64,000 bases of DNA from Tateyamaria omphalii (GCF_001969365.1 NZ_CP019312.1:3224001-3288000), one strand, 5' to 3'. Shown: positions 1-8,786, numbered from the stretch's first letter. Program-made: numbers and translations. Notes: generated from the sequence alone by a model not told the origin.

Positions 1-444
1 GCTTCGGGTGCGCAAGGCATGGTGCTGGGCCAGGCGCTCGACATTGCCGCGGAAACCGCAGACGCGCCCCTAAGCCTCGACGAAATTACGGCTCTGCAAA
101 GGGGCAAAACGGGTGCTTTGATAGAATGGTCCGCCACTGCCGGCGCGCGCATGGCGCGGGGCGACATCGGCCCCCTGCAAACCTACGCCCGCGCCCTTGG
201 TCTTGCCTTCCAGATCGCCGACGACGTCTTGGATGTCACCAGTGATGCCGCCTCCATGGGCAAGGCCACGGGCAAGGACGCAGACGCGGGCAAAGCGACT
301 TTTGTGTCCCTCTTGGGGCTGAACGAGGCGAAACGCCGCGCGGATGAACTGGTGACCGAGGCGTGCGACGCCTTACATGTATACCGAGCGGACGCCGACA
401 CGTTGCGGGACGCCGCCCGCTTCGTCGTGACCCGCAACAGCTAG
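1..444 (+). CDS. ispA: Farnesyl diphosphate synthase (3' part)
   Basis: The last 147 residues of a trans-prenyl diphosphate synthase; the window edge removes the N-terminal half with the first Asp-rich motif. The second Asp-rich motif DDVLD is seen near residue 74 of the fragment, followed by a GKATGKD loop and TFVSLLGL, the bacterial IspA pattern. The enzyme condenses IPP with DMAPP/GPP to make FPP in the cytosol, feeding quinones and undecaprenyl phosphate. Its stop lies 8 bases before dxs, so the two form one isoprenoid operon. The reading frame is open to base 1. Confidence 0.93.
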   Translation, partial: ASGAQGMVLGQALDIAAETADAPLSLDEITALQRGKTGALIEWSATAGARMARGDIGPLQTYARALGLAFQIADDVLDVTSDAASMGKATGKDADAGKATFVSLLGLNEAKRRADELVTEACDALHVYRADADTLRDAARFVVTRNS

Positions 445-452
445 AGACGCAC

Positions 453-2381
453 ATGTCAAACCAGCCAAACACACCGCTTCTGAACACCGTTAAACGGCCT
501 GCCGACCTCAAACGGTTCTCGGACGCACAGCTGCGACAGGTGGCGGACGAGTTGCGAGCTGAAACCGTTTCCGCCGTATCAGTCACGGGCGGCCACTTGG
601 GAGCGGGGCTTGGCGTTGTGGAGTTGACCGTCGCGCTGCACGCTGTGTTTGACACGCCCCGCGACAAGCTGGTGTGGGACGTGGGGCACCAATGCTACCC
701 GCACAAGATCCTCACCGAACGCCGCGAACGCATTCGCACCTTGCGGATGAAGGGCGGGCTGAGCGGCTTCACCAAACGCTCTGAATCACCCTATGACCCG
801 TTCGGCGCCGCCCACTCCTCTACGTCGATCAGCGCCGCGCTCGGGTTCGCCGTGGCGCGTGATCTGGGCGGCCAACCGCCAGAAGGGTCCGGCGACGCCA
901 TTGCCGTTATTGGCGACGGATCTATGAGCGCCGGCATGGCCTATGAGGCGATGAACAACGCGGGCCACCTGGGCAAACGGCTGTTCGTCATCCTGAACGA
1001 CAACGAAATGTCCATCGCCCCGCCCGTCGGCGCCATGTCGTCGTACCTGTCGCGGCTCTATGCCCAAAACCCGTTCCAAGACCTCAAGGCGGCGGCCAAG
1101 GGCGCCGTCAGCCTGCTGCCCGAACCCTTCCGCGAAGGGGCGAAACGGGCCAAGGACATGCTCAAGGGCATGGCTGTGGGCGGCACGTTGTTCGAGGAAC
1201 TCGGGTTCAGCTATCTCGGCCCCATCGACGGCCACGACATGGACCAGTTGCTGCCCGTACTACGCACCGTAAAGGCGCGCGCCACTGGGCCCATCCTGAT
1301 CCACGTGCTCACAAAAAAGGGCAAGGGATACGCCCCTGCCGAAACCGCCCGCGACAAGGGCCACGCCACAGCCAAGTTCGACGTGGTCACTGGCAAGCAG
1401 AAAAAGTCGCCCTCCAACGCGCCCAGCTACACATCCGTCTTTGCCCAGCACCTGATCAAACAGGCCGAGGCGGACGATAAAGTCTGCGCTGTTACCGCCG
1501 CCATGCCAGACGGTACTGGCCTCAATCTCTTTGCCGAACGCTACCCCAGTCGCTGCTTTGACGTGGGCATTGCAGAACAACACGGCGTCACCTTCTCCGC
1601 CGCGCTGGCGGCTGGGGGGATGAAGCCGTTCTGCGCGATCTACTCGACCTTCTTGCAGCGCGGTTATGACCAGGTCGTGCACGACGTGGCAATTCAGCGC
1701 CTGCCCGTCCGCTTCGCCATCGACCGCGCGGGGCTTGTTGGCGCCGACGGCGCGACCCACGCGGGCGCGTTCGACGTGGCTTACCTGTCGAACCTGCCCG
1801 GTTTCACCGTGATGGCTGCCGCGGACGAGGCGGAACTGGCCCATATGGTCGCGACGGCAGCCGCCCACAACGACGGCCCCATTGCCTTCCGCTTCCCGCG
1901 AGGCGAGGGTACAGGCGTCGACATGCCCGAACGCGGCACGCCGCTCGAGATCGGCAAGGGCCGGATGATCCAAGAGGGCAAGGGCGTCGCCCTCTTGTCT
2001 TTCGGCACCCGCCTGCAAGAGGTGCAGAAGGCTGCCGAAAACCTAGCCGCCAAGGGGATCGTCCCCACCATTGCAGACGCCCGCTTTGCCAAACCGCTCG
2101 ACCGCGAGTTGATCCTGCAACTGGCGGCGGATCACGAAGCGCTGATCACCATCGAAGAAGGTGCCGTCGGCGGTTTCGGCAGCCATGTGGCCCAGCTTCT
2201 GGCCGAAGAGGGCGTGTTCGACACCGGGCTCAAGTACCGCTCCATGGTCCTGCCCGACATCTTCATCGACCAGGCAAGCCCAGCCGATATGTACGCGGTC
2301 GCAGGCATGAACGCCGAACAGATCGAGGCCAAGGTGCTGAACGTCCTTGGCGTCACGTCAATCGGTGAGGCGCGCGCGTAA
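453..2381 (+). CDS. dxs: 1-deoxy-D-xylulose-5-phosphate synthase
   Basis: Thiamine-diphosphate enzyme that condenses pyruvate and glyceraldehyde 3-phosphate, the first step of the MEP isoprenoid pathway. The 642-residue length is normal for Dxs. Seen: [10 protein letters not shown] near residue 75, the ThDP/Mg motif [18 protein letters not shown] near 150, and the C-terminal transketolase-type half with [12 protein letters not shown]. The ATG at 453 was chosen because [13 protein letters not shown] matches the family N-terminus; the open frame extends 30 codons further upstream into ispA. It follows ispA by 8 bases and is probably co-transcribed with it. Confidence 0.97.
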   Translation: MSNQPNTPLLNTVKRPADLKRFSDAQLRQVADELRAETVSAVSVTGGHLGAGLGVVELTVALHAVFDTPRDKLVWDVGHQCYPHKILTERRERIRTLRMKGGLSGFTKRSESPYDPFGAAHSSTSISAALGFAVARDLGGQPPEGSGDAIAVIGDGSMSAGMAYEAMNNAGHLGKRLFVILNDNEMSIAPPVGAMSSYLSRLYAQNPFQDLKAAAKGAVSLLPEPFREGAKRAKDMLKGMAVGGTLFEELGFSYLGPIDGHDMDQLLPVLRTVKARATGPILIHVLTKKGKGYAPAETARDKGHATAKFDVVTGKQKKSPSNAPSYTSVFAQHLIKQAEADDKVCAVTAAMPDGTGLNLFAERYPSRCFDVGIAEQHGVTFSAALAAGGMKPFCAIYSTFLQRGYDQVVHDVAIQRLPVRFAIDRAGLVGADGATHAGAFDVAYLSNLPGFTVMAAADEAELAHMVATAAAHNDGPIAFRFPRGEGTGVDMPERGTPLEIGKGRMIQEGKGVALLSFGTRLQEVQKAAENLAAKGIVPTIADARFAKPLDRELILQLAADHEALITIEEGAVGGFGSHVAQLLAEEGVFDTGLKYRSMVLPDIFIDQASPADMYAVAGMNAEQIEAKVLNVLGVTSIGEARA

Positions 2382-2442
2382 ACCTTGCGCGGCGCAGGCC
2401 GTTTCGGCCAATGTTAGGGTCACATATCCAAAGGCCAAAACC

Positions 2443-3102
2443 ATGGACATCCACAGCCGCCCCGTCCTGACCTACCGCTGGTTCGTGTTCCTTCTGGCAG
2501 CGGGTTATTGCCTTTACCAGATGATCGGCGGCCTATGGACCGGGCCGGGCGGGCCTTTCCGCTACCTGACGATTTGGGCGCTGTTCCTGTCCTTCTACGC
2601 TGCCAGCCGGATGCTCGCGCTCAGCGAACATCGGATCACGCGCAGGCACGAGGTTACGGCCATGTGCGCCGCTGTCCTGAACGTGATGGTCGTGTTCCTG
2701 TACTGGCGGCTTTACCTCACGGACCCGTCGCTGGTGAACGGGGGCAATCCGATCGTCTGGTGGCTGGAATACTACCTGCACGCGCTTGGCCCCGCACTGC
2801 AAATCATTGACGCGCTGTTTATCGGGGCCGTCTTCCGCCGGGTCTGGCGGGCCGCGCTGCCTTTGCTGGCCATTATCGGGGCGTACATCGCCTGGGCCGA
2901 ACTCTTTGTGCAGCGGTTCAACAGCAAGCCGGTGGGGGATGTCACAAGCGGCCTGCCCTACCCCTTCCTCAACTCCATGGAATGGGCGGAGCGGGCGACG
3001 TTCTACGGCATCAACGTCGCAACGGCGCTCGGGCTGCTGGTGGTGTTCGGGATCACCGGCGCGCTGCTCAACCGGCTCTGGCCCCGTCAGGTCGCCGCCT
3101 GA
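2443..3102 (+). CDS. Polytopic membrane protein, possibly FAR-17a/AIG1-like
   Basis: A 219-residue protein with about six hydrophobic segments (roughly residues 12-30, 40-60, 72-92, 108-130, 137-155 and 188-210). No sure family was recognised. Thr43 in YLTIW at the start of the second segment and His113 in YYLHALGP in the fourth, followed by a conserved-looking LPYPFLN (171-177), resemble the membrane-embedded threonine/histidine pair of the FAR-17a/AIG1 lipid hydrolases; this is inference. The ATG at 2443 is preferred over upstream frame because the upstream part is basic and unlike a membrane protein N-terminus. The 3' end overlaps the convergent ExoD-like gene by 16 bases. Confidence 0.75.
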   Translation: MDIHSRPVLTYRWFVFLLAAGYCLYQMIGGLWTGPGGPFRYLTIWALFLSFYAASRMLALSEHRITRRHEVTAMCAAVLNVMVVFLYWRLYLTDPSLVNGGNPIVWWLEYYLHALGPALQIIDALFIGAVFRRVWRAALPLLAIIGAYIAWAELFVQRFNSKPVGDVTSGLPYPFLNSMEWAERATFYGINVATALGLLVVFGITGALLNRLWPRQVAA

Positions 3103-3680
3103 ACCACCGTCAGAACCACGCCCGCAATGCCAAAGGTCACGACATACCCCGCGATCAAAAAATACCCGTCCCGCGTCAGCAAGCCAAAGGACAGAAGCGC
3201 GACAGCCCCCGCACCAAAGGACGTCACGAAGGGCAAAAGCTCGAGAAACGGCCACGTCAGGGGAATCGCCATGCACATGAGCAGCGTGACCTGCCGCAAC
3301 GGATTCAAGGCCAGAAACCGCAGCCTCGGATGGGAATGCCGGTCAAACCACGTGGCCGGGCGGCGCAGCCAAGACGTCGCCCTGTGTAATTTCGACCGGG
3401 CCAATCGCCGCCTGCTCAACACCCCAGGCAGCCACAAATGCTTGCGCCCGACCAGCGCCTGCCCCACCAGCAGCAGCAAAATGATCGCGGACAAGGTCGG
3501 CATCCCCGGAATACCGGACAAGGGTGACACCAGCAGGATCGACACAGCCAGGACCACCGGCATGATCGACCGCTCGCCAATCTCGTCCAAGATATCCTGA
3601 ACGGATACGTCGTCACCCTCGCCCGCCTCGTTCAGCGCATCCAGCAGGTTATTGAGCGTGCGCTCATCATCAAGGGTCAT
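3087..3680 (-). CDS. ExoD-family exopolysaccharide synthesis membrane protein
   Basis: A 197-residue integral membrane protein of the ExoD family, named after a Sinorhizobium gene needed for normal exopolysaccharide and alkali tolerance; the molecular role is unknown. Seen: soluble N-terminus (residues 1-35), then hydrophobic segments near 37-75, a basic loop (RRRLARSKLHRATSW) near 90-105, the motif RLRFLALNPLRQ near 118, and further membrane segments to the end. Its start overlaps the stop of the upstream SDR gene (ATGA), so the two are probably translationally coupled. Confidence 0.8.
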   Translation of the reverse strand: MTLDDERTLNNLLDALNEAGEGDDVSVQDILDEIGERSIMPVVLAVSILLVSPLSGIPGMPTLSAIILLLLVGQALVGRKHLWLPGVLSRRRLARSKLHRATSWLRRPATWFDRHSHPRLRFLALNPLRQVTLLMCMAIPLTWPFLELLPFVTSFGAGAVALLSFGLLTRDGYFLIAGYVVTFGIAGVVLTVVQAAT

Positions 3681-4531
3681 TCCGGGTGCCGCAGCAACGC
3701 CGCAAGCCCTTCCTTGTAGCTGGGATAGATCAACTCCACCCCCAACGCGTCCTTGATCCGATTATTCCGCACCCGCTTGCTTTCGGCATAGAAACTGCGC
3801 GCCATCGGCGTCATCTCCGCCGTCTCGAAATCTTCGGCGGGCGGGATCGGCAGGCCCAGCAAATGCGCCGCGTGCTCGATCACGTCTTCCGGCGGGGCCG
3901 GGTCATTGTCACAGACGTTATAGGCCGTGCCGGGCGCAGGCCGCGCGATGGAGGCCGCCAACACCTGCGCAATATCCTCAACATGGATACGCGAAAACAC
4001 CTGGTTCGGCTTGATGATGCGCCGCGCCGTGCCGGCACGCACCTTGGCAAAAGGGCCGCGTCCCGGCCCATAAATCCCCGCCAACCGAAAGATATGCAGC
4101 GGCAGGTCTGGGATCGCGGCCCAAGCGGCCTCGGCGTCCCTGCGCCACTGTCCGCGCCTGGTCGATGGAACAAGGGGTGTTTCCTCGTCCACCCAACCGC
4201 CCCCATGATCGCCATAAACGCCGGTGGTCGACAAATAGCCGACCCAGTCAAACCGCCCGGCACGCGCCCGGATCTGGTCACCAACCGCGCGCAGAACAGG
4301 ATCGCCATCGGCATCGGGTCCGGCCGAAATCAGCACATGCGTCGCCGCGTCCATCGCGGCATCTACGTCATCGCCGGGAAAGATCAGCGGCTCCACACCC
4401 GTGGCCCGCAAAGCCTCGGCCTTGTCGGCGCTGCGCGTCGTGCCGATCACACGCCAGCCTTGCGGAATCAGCAGCGCCGACAACGCCTTGGCCGAATAGC
4501 CGTGGCCAAATGAAAGAAGTGTTTTGGTCAT
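3677..4531 (-). CDS. SDR family NAD(P)-dependent oxidoreductase (YeeZ-like)
   Basis: A 284-residue Rossmann-fold protein of the extended short-chain dehydrogenase/epimerase group. Seen: an atypical N-terminal glycine motif FGHGYSAKALS (residues 8-18), the epimerase-like core with YLSTTGVYGDHGGGWVDE near 102-119, and FRLAGIYGPGRGP near 150. The Tyr-x-x-x-Lys pair is not obvious; this is typical of the YeeZ-like subgroup, whose substrate is unknown. First gene of a two-gene minus-strand operon with the ExoD-like gene (4-base overlap); divergent from the methyltransferase at 4607. Confidence 0.8.
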   Translation of the reverse strand: MTKTLLSFGHGYSAKALSALLIPQGWRVIGTTRSADKAEALRATGVEPLIFPGDDVDAAMDAATHVLISAGPDADGDPVLRAVGDQIRARAGRFDWVGYLSTTGVYGDHGGGWVDEETPLVPSTRRGQWRRDAEAAWAAIPDLPLHIFRLAGIYGPGRGPFAKVRAGTARRIIKPNQVFSRIHVEDIAQVLAASIARPAPGTAYNVCDNDPAPPEDVIEHAAHLLGLPIPPAEDFETAEMTPMARSFYAESKRVRNNRIKDALGVELIYPSYKEGLAALLRHPE

Positions 4532-4606
4532 GGCCCATAGGTGGCGCGCCGGGCGTAAACGTACAAGCCCCTTGCCAAGCGCGGGGCGTCATCGCCTAAT
4601 CCCCGC

Positions 4607-5233
4607 ATGACCAAGGATCCCTCCCTCGACGCCGCCTACGCCCTCGAAACGCCGGACGATTCCAAACGGCTCTACGCGGCATGGGCGGGCACCTATGACA
4701 GCGATTTCGCCCGCAACAGTGACTATATCCTGCCCGAACAGGTGGCCCGGCATTTCGTGAACATCGGCGGGTTCGGCCCGGTGCTCGATGTGGGCGCTGG
4801 CACCGGCCTTTGCGGCGCTGCACTCCAAGCCCGCGGGATCGAGAATATCGACGGCACCGACATCTCCGCCGACATGCTTGAAGTGGCACGCGCCAAGGGC
4901 ATCTACCGCGCCACCCGCGTTGAAAACATCCTGAATGGCCTAGCCACACCCGACGGCCCGTACCAAGGGGCGGTCAGCTCGGGCACTTTCACAAACGGAC
5001 ATGTGGGACCGGACGGGATCGCACCCCTTTTGGCAGCGGTCAGGTCCGCCGGTCGGATCGTGATTTCGGTGAACGCCCAACACTACGCCACATCAGGATT
5101 TGATGCAGAATTGACCCGGTTAGAGACTGCTATCGACGATCTGACAACCACCGAAGTTGCAATCTATGGCCCCGCCGCGACCGGCGATCATGCCCGGGAC
5201 ACCGCCCTGCTTATCGCCTTTCGCAAGGCGTAA
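4607..5233 (+). CDS. Class I SAM-dependent methyltransferase
   Basis: A 208-residue cytosolic methyltransferase. Motif I is VLDVGAGTGLCGAAL (residues 62-76), followed by the acidic residue of motif II in DGTDISADMLEVARAK, and a post-motif segment YQGAVSSGTFTNGHVGPDGI. The substrate cannot be told from the sequence; the N-terminal AYALETPDDSKRLYAAWAGTYDSDF is like that of small Williams-Beuren-type methyltransferases. It stands alone between a divergent SDR gene and a convergent small gene. Confidence 0.85.
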   Translation: MTKDPSLDAAYALETPDDSKRLYAAWAGTYDSDFARNSDYILPEQVARHFVNIGGFGPVLDVGAGTGLCGAALQARGIENIDGTDISADMLEVARAKGIYRATRVENILNGLATPDGPYQGAVSSGTFTNGHVGPDGIAPLLAAVRSAGRIVISVNAQHYATSGFDAELTRLETAIDDLTTTEVAIYGPAATGDHARDTALLIAFRKA

Positions 5234-5240
5234 GCAGACC

Positions 5241-5591
5241 CTAATCCTTGTCGAAAAACGGCGTGACCTGCGCCACGATCACCGCGTTCTCGTCCAGCGC
5301 ACGCTGCATCAACGCGCGCTCCTCGCCTTCGATCTCGTGCCCCTCGGCCAACCGCTCATCCAGCGTGCCATAGCCGGTCACGTCCAGCGGCGCAGTGTCT
5401 GCTTGTTTCAGCAGGGCCACCGTCTCGCGCACCGCCTCGGCCTCGTCCACACCGCTGGCAAAACACATCAACGCAGCCCCCGTCGCCCCATCTGGCAATC
5501 CATCGCCAGCCTTGCGCCCGATCTGGACCATCAGGGTAAACACCTGTTGCCGCGACGCGGGCTTCGATTTGGACTTCTTGGTGTCAGACAT
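5241..5591 (-). CDS. Conserved small hypothetical protein
   Basis: A 116-residue soluble protein not recognised as a named family. Seen: a Lys/Ser-rich N-terminus (MSDTKKSKSKPASRQQ), then a compact helical body with GAALMCFASGVDEAEAVRETVALLKQAD and LDVTGYGTLDERLAEGHEIEGEER. No signal peptide, membrane segment or metal motif. The coding pattern (strong third-position G/C) and a clean gap of 7 bases to the convergent methyltransferase support a real gene. Function unknown. Confidence 0.7.
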   Translation of the reverse strand: MSDTKKSKSKPASRQQVFTLMVQIGRKAGDGLPDGATGAALMCFASGVDEAEAVRETVALLKQADTAPLDVTGYGTLDERLAEGHEIEGEERALMQRALDENAVIVAQVTPFFDKD

Positions 5592-5654
5592 GAAAAAGGG
5601 CCGCCGCAGTTGAATTGCAACAGCCCTATCCCAATTGACTTGGCGGCGAAAGCG

Positions 5655-5906
5655 TCAGGCGCTGCGCACGGCACGGCCCAGCGTGATCAGAATACAGGCC
5701 CCGACAATACCAGCGACCAACTGTCCAATCCATCCACCGAGTGTCGCGCCGAAAACAAAGGTCAAAATCGCGTTGAACACCACCGCACCCAGAATACCCA
5801 ACAGGATATTCAACAGCAGCGAATGATCCGTCTTCATGATCTTTTCAGCAATCCAACCGGCCAAAGCGCCAACGATGATCGCCGCAAACCAACCCAGTCC
5901 AGTCAT
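5655..5906 (-). CDS. GlsB/YeaQ/YmgE-family stress membrane protein
   Basis: An 83-residue protein with three glycine-rich hydrophobic segments (MTGLGWFAAIIVGALAGWIAEKIM, SLLLNILLGILGAVVFNAIL, LGGWIGQLVAGIVGACILI), the hallmark of the transglycosylase-associated/GlsB family, small inner-membrane proteins commonly induced by stress. A good ribosome site (GGAGATGAGCT) precedes the ATG. A GGAAC-N17-TGTT sequence lies 33-58 bases upstream, close to the general stress promoter pattern seen twice elsewhere in this window. Confidence 0.9.
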   Translation of the reverse strand: MTGLGWFAAIIVGALAGWIAEKIMKTDHSLLLNILLGILGAVVFNAILTFVFGATLGGWIGQLVAGIVGACILITLGRAVRSA

Positions 5907-5938
5907 AGCTCATCTCCAATGTGCCAACATGCAGGGAC

Positions 5939-5964
5939 AACATATGACCTGAACGCTTGGTTCC
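5939..5964 (-). promoter_or_regulatory. EcfG-like promoter (one mismatch) for the GlsB-family gene
   Basis: Reading the minus strand, GGAAC (5964-5960), 17 bases, then TGTT (5942-5939). The alphaproteobacterial general stress sigma factor EcfG recognises GGAAC-N16/17-CGTT, so this differs at one base. It points at the small stress-type membrane protein gene starting at 5906. Confidence 0.4.
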
Positions 5965-5966
5965 AA

Positions 5967-6794
5967 TCAGTCGCGGAGCAGCTCGTTGATCGACGTCTTG
6001 GACCGGGTGCGCTCGTCCACGCGCTTCACGATGACGGCGCAATAGAGGTTCACACCGTTCTTCGACGGCATCGATCCGGCGACAACGACGGACCCGCTGG
6101 GCACCTCGCCATACATGATCTCACCCGTCTCGCGGTCCACAATCTTGGTCGACTGGCCGATGAACACGCCCATTCCGAGAACCGAGCCTTCGCGCACGAT
6201 GCAGCCCTCGACCACCTCGGACCGCGCGCCGATAAAGCAATTGTCTTCGATAATGGTCGGACCGGCCTGCATCGGCTCCAGCACACCGCCGATGCCCACA
6301 CCGCCCGACAGGTGTACGTTCTTGCCGATCTGCGCACAGGATCCAACAGTGGCCCATGTATCGACCATGGTCCCCTCATCCACGTAGGCGCCGAGGTTCA
6401 CAAAGGATGGCATCAGAACAACACCCGGCGCGATGAACGCCGACTTACGCACGACGCAGTTCGGCACGGCACGAAAGCCCGCCGTCTTCCACTGATTGTC
6501 GCCCCAGCCCTTGAACTTGCTGTCGACCTTGTCCCACCAGCCGCCGCCCTGCGGGCCGCCATCCTGCTGTTCCATGTCCTTGATGCGGAACCCCAGCAGC
6601 ACAGCCTTTTTTGCCCACTGGTTTACATGCCAGTCGCCGCTGTCCTGCCGCTCGGCCACGCGCAGGCTACCGCTGTCCAGGGCATTCAGCGTGTCTTCGA
6701 TCGCCTCGCGCGTCTCGCCCGTGGTCGCGGGGGTGATGGTGTCCCGAGCCTCCCACGCGGCTTCGATGGCAGTTTCAAGCTGTGCGTTGGACAT
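5967..6794 (-). CDS. dapD: 2,3,4,5-tetrahydropyridine-2,6-dicarboxylate N-succinyltransferase
   Basis: A 275-residue trimeric acyltransferase of the succinylase branch of lysine and diaminopimelate synthesis; it transfers succinyl from succinyl-CoA to tetrahydrodipicolinate in the cytosol. Seen: N-terminal helical domain (1-100), then the left-handed beta-helix hexapeptide region with [28 protein letters not shown] and [19 protein letters not shown], and the C-terminal [22 protein letters not shown]. Normal length. A GGGGAGAGACC ribosome site precedes the ATG. Divergent from the LOG-family gene. Confidence 0.96.
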   Translation of the reverse strand: MSNAQLETAIEAAWEARDTITPATTGETREAIEDTLNALDSGSLRVAERQDSGDWHVNQWAKKAVLLGFRIKDMEQQDGGPQGGGWWDKVDSKFKGWGDNQWKTAGFRAVPNCVVRKSAFIAPGVVLMPSFVNLGAYVDEGTMVDTWATVGSCAQIGKNVHLSGGVGIGGVLEPMQAGPTIIEDNCFIGARSEVVEGCIVREGSVLGMGVFIGQSTKIVDRETGEIMYGEVPSGSVVVAGSMPSKNGVNLYCAVIVKRVDERTRSKTSINELLRD

Positions 6795-6912
6795 CGGTCT
6801 CTCCCCTCATTGATCGCGGCGCTTAGACAACAATCGGCGGGGCCTTGCAATCATATCTGGGCAATGCCCGCCCAGCGCGCTAGGCCTGTAGGGTCCGACA
6901 GGAGAGTTTGTT

Positions 6913-7755
6913 ATGAAAGACGATCACCGCAGCCCGTTCCGCGATGCCTATACCGACCGCAAAGCGGCCGAGGGCCTGCCCGACACCCCGCAAACGCGGT
7001 CACCGGCCTACGGTCTCGCCTTTGCAGACGACGAATTCCTGTGCCGCGAAGAACTGCGCCCCGTGCGTCTGCAGCTCGAATTGCTCAAGCCCGAGATGAT
7101 GATGAATGTACAGGGCATCGAAAGTACGATTGTCCTCTTCGGCGGCGCCCGCATCCCCGACCCGGAAAACAAGGGCGAGGCACGCACCCAAACCCTGGCT
7201 GACCTGTCGTCCTTCTACGACGAAGCGCGCGAGTTCTCGCGTCTCATGACGCTCAGGTCGATGGAAACGGGCGGCACCGAGAATGTGATCGTCACCGGCG
7301 GCGGCCCCGGCGTGATGGAGGCGGGCAACCGCGGCGCCGTCGATGCCGGGGGGCACTCCATCGGGCTCAACATCGTGCTGCCGTTCGAACAGGCCCCCAA
7401 CGCCTATGTCACACCCGACCTGTGCTTCAACTTCCACTACTTTGCGATCCGCAAGATGCATTTCCTCATGCGCGCCCGGGCCATCTGCGTTTTCCCTGGC
7501 GGCTTCGGCACATTGGACGAACTGTTCGAATCGCTGACCCTGATCCAGACGGGCCGGATGGAACGCGTACCCTTCCTGCTGTTCGGCAAGGCGTTCTGGG
7601 AAAAGATCATCAACTGGGACGCGCTGTCAGACGCCGGCACAATCTCGGCCGACGATCTGGACCTGTTCCGCTTCGTCGACAGCGCGCAGGAAGCCATTGA
7701 GGTGATCAACACCTGGGGCCCCACGGGCAAACGCGGCGAGGTGCCGGGCAGATAA
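6913..7755 (+). CDS. LOG-family protein (TIGR00730-type nucleotide hydrolase)
   Basis: A 280-residue Rossmann-fold protein of the LOG family, often misnamed lysine decarboxylase. Family members release free cytokinin-type bases or act as nucleotide 5'-monophosphate nucleosidases. The hallmark PGGFGTLDELFE (near residues 196-207) is the PGGxGTxxE active-site motif; VTGGGPGVMEAGNRGA (near 121-136) is the phosphate-binding part. The N-terminus is about 90 residues longer than short plant-like LOG proteins, as in the larger bacterial form. Ribosome site AGGAGAG, 8 bases before the ATG. The physiological substrate here is unknown. Confidence 0.87.
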   Translation: MKDDHRSPFRDAYTDRKAAEGLPDTPQTRSPAYGLAFADDEFLCREELRPVRLQLELLKPEMMMNVQGIESTIVLFGGARIPDPENKGEARTQTLADLSSFYDEAREFSRLMTLRSMETGGTENVIVTGGGPGVMEAGNRGAVDAGGHSIGLNIVLPFEQAPNAYVTPDLCFNFHYFAIRKMHFLMRARAICVFPGGFGTLDELFESLTLIQTGRMERVPFLLFGKAFWEKIINWDALSDAGTISADDLDLFRFVDSAQEAIEVINTWGPTGKRGEVPGR

Positions 7756-7759
7756 TTTC

Positions 7760-7784
7760 GGAACCCATAGGCGCCTCACCCGTT
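7760..7784 (+). promoter_or_regulatory. EcfG-type general stress promoter upstream of the DUF883 gene
   Basis: GGAAC at 7760-7764, 16 bases, CGTT at 7781-7784: an exact match to the alphaproteobacterial EcfG consensus GGAAC-N16/17-CGTT. The -10 element ends 34 bases before the ATG at 7819, a fitting leader length. The downstream genes (DUF883 and a small membrane protein) are of the stress-induced kind. Confidence 0.65.
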
Positions 7785-7818
7785 GTCCAGTTGAATACGC
7801 ACCGAAACGGAGGGTGCC

Positions 7819-8172
7819 ATGGCACAGGTCAAGAACGGCAAGACTGACACGTCCGACGTGACAGCACAGATTGAAGTCATCAAATCCGACATCGCAGCGC
7901 TGACCGCCCTGATGGGTGATATGGCCTCGCAAAGGGCAGAAGGCGCCAAGGCGAACGCCGCAGGGATGGCGGACAAGGTCAAACAAACCGCCGCAGATCA
8001 GGCCACATTGGCCCAATTACGCGCGCAGGAAATGGGCGCATCGGCGCGCACTGCCGCCGAAGATGGATATGCCAAAACCGAAGAGGCCATTCGCCAACAA
8101 CCCGCCATGGCTGTGGGGATCGCAGCAAGCGTCGGCTTCCTGATTGGCCTGCTGGCCACACGCCGCGCGTAA
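7819..8172 (+). CDS. DUF883 (ElaB/YqjD-like) membrane-anchored protein
   Basis: A 117-residue protein with a hydrophilic, Ala/Lys-rich helical body (residues 1-90) and a C-terminal membrane anchor QQPAMAVGIAASVGFLIGLL followed by ATRRA. This layout is that of the DUF883 family, whose E. coli members ElaB and YqjD are stationary-phase inner-membrane proteins that bind ribosomes. GGAGGG lies 3 bases before GCC-ATG. The stop overlaps the next start (TAATG), so translation of the next gene is coupled. Preceded by an EcfG-type promoter. Confidence 0.88.
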   Translation: MAQVKNGKTDTSDVTAQIEVIKSDIAALTALMGDMASQRAEGAKANAAGMADKVKQTAADQATLAQLRAQEMGASARTAAEDGYAKTEEAIRQQPAMAVGIAASVGFLIGLLATRRA

Positions 8173-8525
8173 TGCTGGCGCAGATCAAACATAACGTTGC
8201 TCGGACCGCCCAGCGCGCAGCGCTCGGGGGTTTGAGCGGCGTATGCTTTTTGGCCGGGGTCGGCTTTCTGACCGCGGCACTGTTTCTATATCTTTTGACA
8301 CAAACCGATCCGATCACGGCCTGCCTTATCATTGGCGGCGGCTTTTCCGGTCTTGGTCTGGTCTTTGTGGGCCTGTCACGACCGGGCAAATCCCATACGG
8401 TCGCGGCGACAAACACTGCACAAACTGCCCCACCTGCATCGGCCATGACGCCCGTAATGCTGGCCTTTCTCGATGGGCTCCAACAAGGCATGGCCGCCCG
8501 TCAGGCCACCAAACCCAGCAGATAG
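8172..8525 (+). CDS. Small membrane protein, phage-holin-like (DUF1469-type)
   Basis: A 117-residue protein with two hydrophobic segments (about residues 17-40, GLSGVCFLAGVGFLTAALFLYLL, and 46-68), then a soluble Ala/Thr-rich tail. The size and layout resemble the Actinobacterial holin-X/DUF1469 group that often accompanies DUF883 genes. It overlaps the DUF883 stop by one base (TAATG), so the pair acts as one unit, probably a stress-induced envelope module. Exact role unknown; no phage genes are near. Confidence 0.75.
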   Translation: MLAQIKHNVARTAQRAALGGLSGVCFLAGVGFLTAALFLYLLTQTDPITACLIIGGGFSGLGLVFVGLSRPGKSHTVAATNTAQTAPPASAMTPVMLAFLDGLQQGMAARQATKPSR

Positions 8526-8532
8526 CGCCTCT

Positions 8533-8745
8533 TCAGGCCGATAGCTTGGCGGGCAGAACGCATACAGCCACCCGGTGCGGCAGCGTCTCGACAACGTCGC
8601 CCCGTGTCGTTTCGCGGATCGAATAGCCATAACCGGCCAAACGATGTTTCCACTCGCGACGCGACAGCGCATGGCTGCGTTCCCGGTTCACCAGATCCAA
8701 AACCTGTGCTTCGATAAATGGATCATTTCCAAAAAACACGGACAT
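8533..8745 (-). CDS. Small conserved hypothetical protein
   Basis: A 70-residue soluble protein: MSVFFGNDPFIEAQVLDL at the start, a basic middle (NRERSHALSRREWKHRLAGYGYSI) and a short C-terminal beta-like part. Start at 8745 was chosen because GGAG lies 8 bases upstream; in-frame ATG/GTG codons at 8751 and 8754 are possible but too close to that site. It is convergent with the membrane protein gene at 8172-8525. The family was not recognised. Confidence 0.6.
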   Translation of the reverse strand: MSVFFGNDPFIEAQVLDLVNRERSHALSRREWKHRLAGYGYSIRETTRGDVVETLPHRVAVCVLPAKLSA

Positions 8746-8786
8746 ATTCATCACTCCATTTCCTTTTCCCTGAGCGTGTAATGCCC

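Noticed and set aside
5157..7202. A 681-codon plus-strand open frame
   Set aside because: It runs antisense through GlsB-family and dapD genes and is His/Arg/Pro-rich without domains; the minus-strand genes have clear family motifs and ribosome sites.
8172..8525. Phage holin as sign of a prophage
   Set aside because: No phage structural, integrase or lysis gene is near; the gene is coupled to a DUF883 gene and fits a host stress module.
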